This document shows positions 62,819 through 64,000 of a stretch of 64,000 nucleotides of DNA, piece after piece (the first letter of the stretch is position 1; the number at the start of each line of letters is the position of its first letter). The notes beneath the pieces were generated by a model that was not told the origin of the DNA, ran no database searches, and worked only from the letters and a program-made list of their open reading frames with translations. The DNA lies in assembly GCA_947503835.1 (NCBI GenBank), contig CANNFM010000008.1, positions 163,878 to 227,877 on the forward strand, written 5' to 3'. Source of the stretch: an uncultured Aquimarina sp. GTDB taxonomy: Bacteria > Bacteroidota > Bacteroidia > Flavobacteriales > Flavobacteriaceae. The position numbers were made by a program, and so were the translations under genes.

Positions 62819-64000
62819 TTACTGTATCTTCAATATATATAGATCTCCACCATAAGAATTGTTCACATTTGAGAACAAACTCTGTTTAGCATCATCAAGG
62901 CTGTCAAACCTCTTCAGGTATACATATATATAGTTATCTTTTGGATTTCTAAAATATTGAGGCTGTAATCCTTGAGACTTAAGCTTCTCCATTCCTCTTT
63001 CGAAATAATTTTCTCTTTTGAAAATATTTGTAATCAAGTAATATCCATTTTCAATATTATGTCCACCGATATAAGACAGGCTTTCTGTTAATACCGTATC
63101 ATCTTTAACTGTATCCGTTATCAACTTCGTTTCCTGTAATAGCTTTTTATAAGATTCTACTCTACTCTTAGCAATATGTAGTATCCACATATCTCCGTAA
63201 TACCTATTATCAATACTACTTAGGTATTTCTGAACCGCTTCTTCTTTGTTTGTATAGCTTTCTACAGAAACATATTGGAACTGATTCTCAGGGTTAAGAA
63301 TAATCTTAGAGTCATTAAACCCTAAATCTTTAAGTGTGGTAGTAAATTTGTTAGCATACTCTCCACCTTTAAACACATTACCAATGAGGTAATATCCTTC
63401 TGGATAACCTGGTATAAACTTAGTTGCTATTTGAGCCTCTGGTCTTGTTGCATCAGCAAACTTTACAAACCTATTGCTTGCACTAAGTTTTTTAGAACTT
63501 GTAGGGTCAGAACTTTTGGCTTCTTCGGCATCATCATTCATATTAACAAGAGATTCTAGTAACTTACTAAATTCACGCTTATCTACATTTAGACTAGTGG
63601 TTAATAAGGAATCTCTACGAGCGAATATTTTATTAGATACTCGACTGTTGTTATCCAGCTCTTTTTTGATTTCATCCAGCCCTTCTTCTTTTACCTGACT
63701 AGCGGCAGCTGCAGCTTCTTGTCTCTTTCTTTCTTCTTCAGCTAATCGTGCGGCCTCTACAGCTTCTGCAGCCAATCTTTGCTCCTCAGCTAATCGTGCA
63801 GCCTCTGCAGCTTCAGCAGCCAATCTCTGCTCTTCAGCTAATCGTGCAGCCTCTGCAGCTTCAGTAGCTAATCTTTGCTCTTCAGCCAATCGTGCGGCCT
63901 CTGCAGCTTCAGCAGCCAATCTTTGCTCTTCAGCTAATCGTGCAGCCTCTGCAGCTTCAGCAGCCAATCTCTGCTCTTCAGCTAATCGTGCGGCCTCTGC
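62819..64000 (-). CDS. SPOR-like domain protein with Ala/Glu-rich tandem repeats, 5' end cut by window edge
   Basis: The reading frame is open to base 64000, so at least 394 codons of a larger gene are visible. It begins with tandem 16-residue repeats of the form LAAEAAEAARLAEEQR, expected to form a long charged helix. A linker (~90-185) follows, then two related segments of about 80 residues (GYYLIGNVFKGGEYANKF to GDMWILHIAKS, and GYYLITNIFKRENYFERGM to GDLYILKIQ) which resemble SPOR peptidoglycan-binding domains. The gene is 5-38 bp upstream of the giant adhesin, depending on the adhesin start, so it belongs to the same operon. It may link the adhesin machinery to the cell wall, as accessory spr genes do in gliding loci; this is inference. 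Confidence 0.75.
   Translation of the reverse strand, partial: AEAARLAEEQRLAAEAAEAARLAEEQRLAAEAAEAARLAEEQRLATEAAEAARLAEEQRLAAEAAEAARLAEEQRLAAEAVEAARLAEEERKRQEAAAAASQVKEEGLDEIKKELDNNSRVSNKIFARRDSLLTTSLNVDKREFSKLLESLVNMNDDAEEAKSSDPTSSKKLSASNRFVKFADATRPEAQIATKFIPGYPEGYYLIGNVFKGGEYANKFTTTLKDLGFNDSKIILNPENQFQYVSVESYTNKEEAVQKYLSSIDNRYYGDMWILHIAKSRVESYKKLLQETKLITDTVKDDTVLTESLSYIGGHNIENGYYLITNIFKRENYFERGMEKLKSQGLQPQYFRNPKDNYIYVYLKRFDSLDDAKQSLFSNVNNSYGGDLYILKIQ
63728..64000. repeat. 48-bp tandem repeat tract
   Basis: Five full 48-bp units (63728-63967) and part of a sixth up to the window edge, each encoding a 16-residue Ala/Glu/Arg repeat. Units differ by a few substitutions (A to T, A to V, Q to E). 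In-frame unit gain or loss would change helix length without breaking the frame. Confidence 0.9.

Overview
The window is AT-rich, densely coding and looks like a chromosomal segment of a Bacteroidota bacterium, most likely a marine member of the Flavobacteriaceae (an Aquimarina-like genome is a guess). The support is type IX secretion (T9SS) sorting domains of both type A and type B, a PorP/SprF-family protein, a DUF4837 lipoprotein, and repeated Bacteroidetes-type -7 promoter boxes (TAnnTTTG) upstream of several genes. I found no rRNA, tRNA, CRISPR array or transposase.

Positions 1-25543 hold one long leftward (minus-strand) surface polysaccharide locus that runs off the left edge. Read in the direction of transcription it contains: the dTDP-L-rhamnose genes rmlB, rmlA, rmlC and rmlD; a nonulosonic (legionaminic-type) acid set (LegB-like 4,6-dehydratase, LegC-like aminotransferase, PglD-like acetyltransferase, a glycosyltransferase, two NeuB-family synthases, a cytidylyltransferase and a PtmE-like CBS nucleotidyltransferase); a lipoprotein GH27 alpha-galactosidase and a YhcH protein; Wzx flippase, a GT4 glycosyltransferase, a Wzy-like polymerase, an O-antigen ligase-like protein and a GT-B-like transferase; a WbpB/WbpD/WbpE-like set for an amino sugar; and an LhgO / HAD / class II aldolase trio. 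Two Wzz-like chain-length proteins lie just upstream (25840-28276). The second is the last gene of an M23 peptidase - GH3-like - unknown protein - Wzz unit (32415-27278) that ends at a clear terminator.

Positions 32620-41366 are mostly housekeeping: tatA, tex, a DUF4837 lipoprotein with a LysM lytic transglycosylase, pgk, a DNA polymerase III delta'-like subunit and a small DoxX-like membrane protein. A 164-bp nested palindromic, MITE-like element lies between pgk and the delta' gene, and a REP-like inverted repeat follows tex.

Positions 41380-64000 are a surface adhesin region on the minus strand. A gene cut by the right edge (Ala/Glu-rich 48-bp tandem repeats, then paired SPOR-like segments), a giant adhesin of about 4,900 residues with a type B sorting domain, and a PorP/SprF-like partner form one operon ending in a terminator at about 46970-46999. 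Next comes a shorter paralogous adhesin of 1,815 residues that shares the N-terminal ~1,200 residues but carries a type A sorting domain. The giant adhesin has a higher-order repeat of about 1.9-2.1 kb built from seven SprB-like modules per unit.

All family assignments come from reading motifs by eye; no database search was run.
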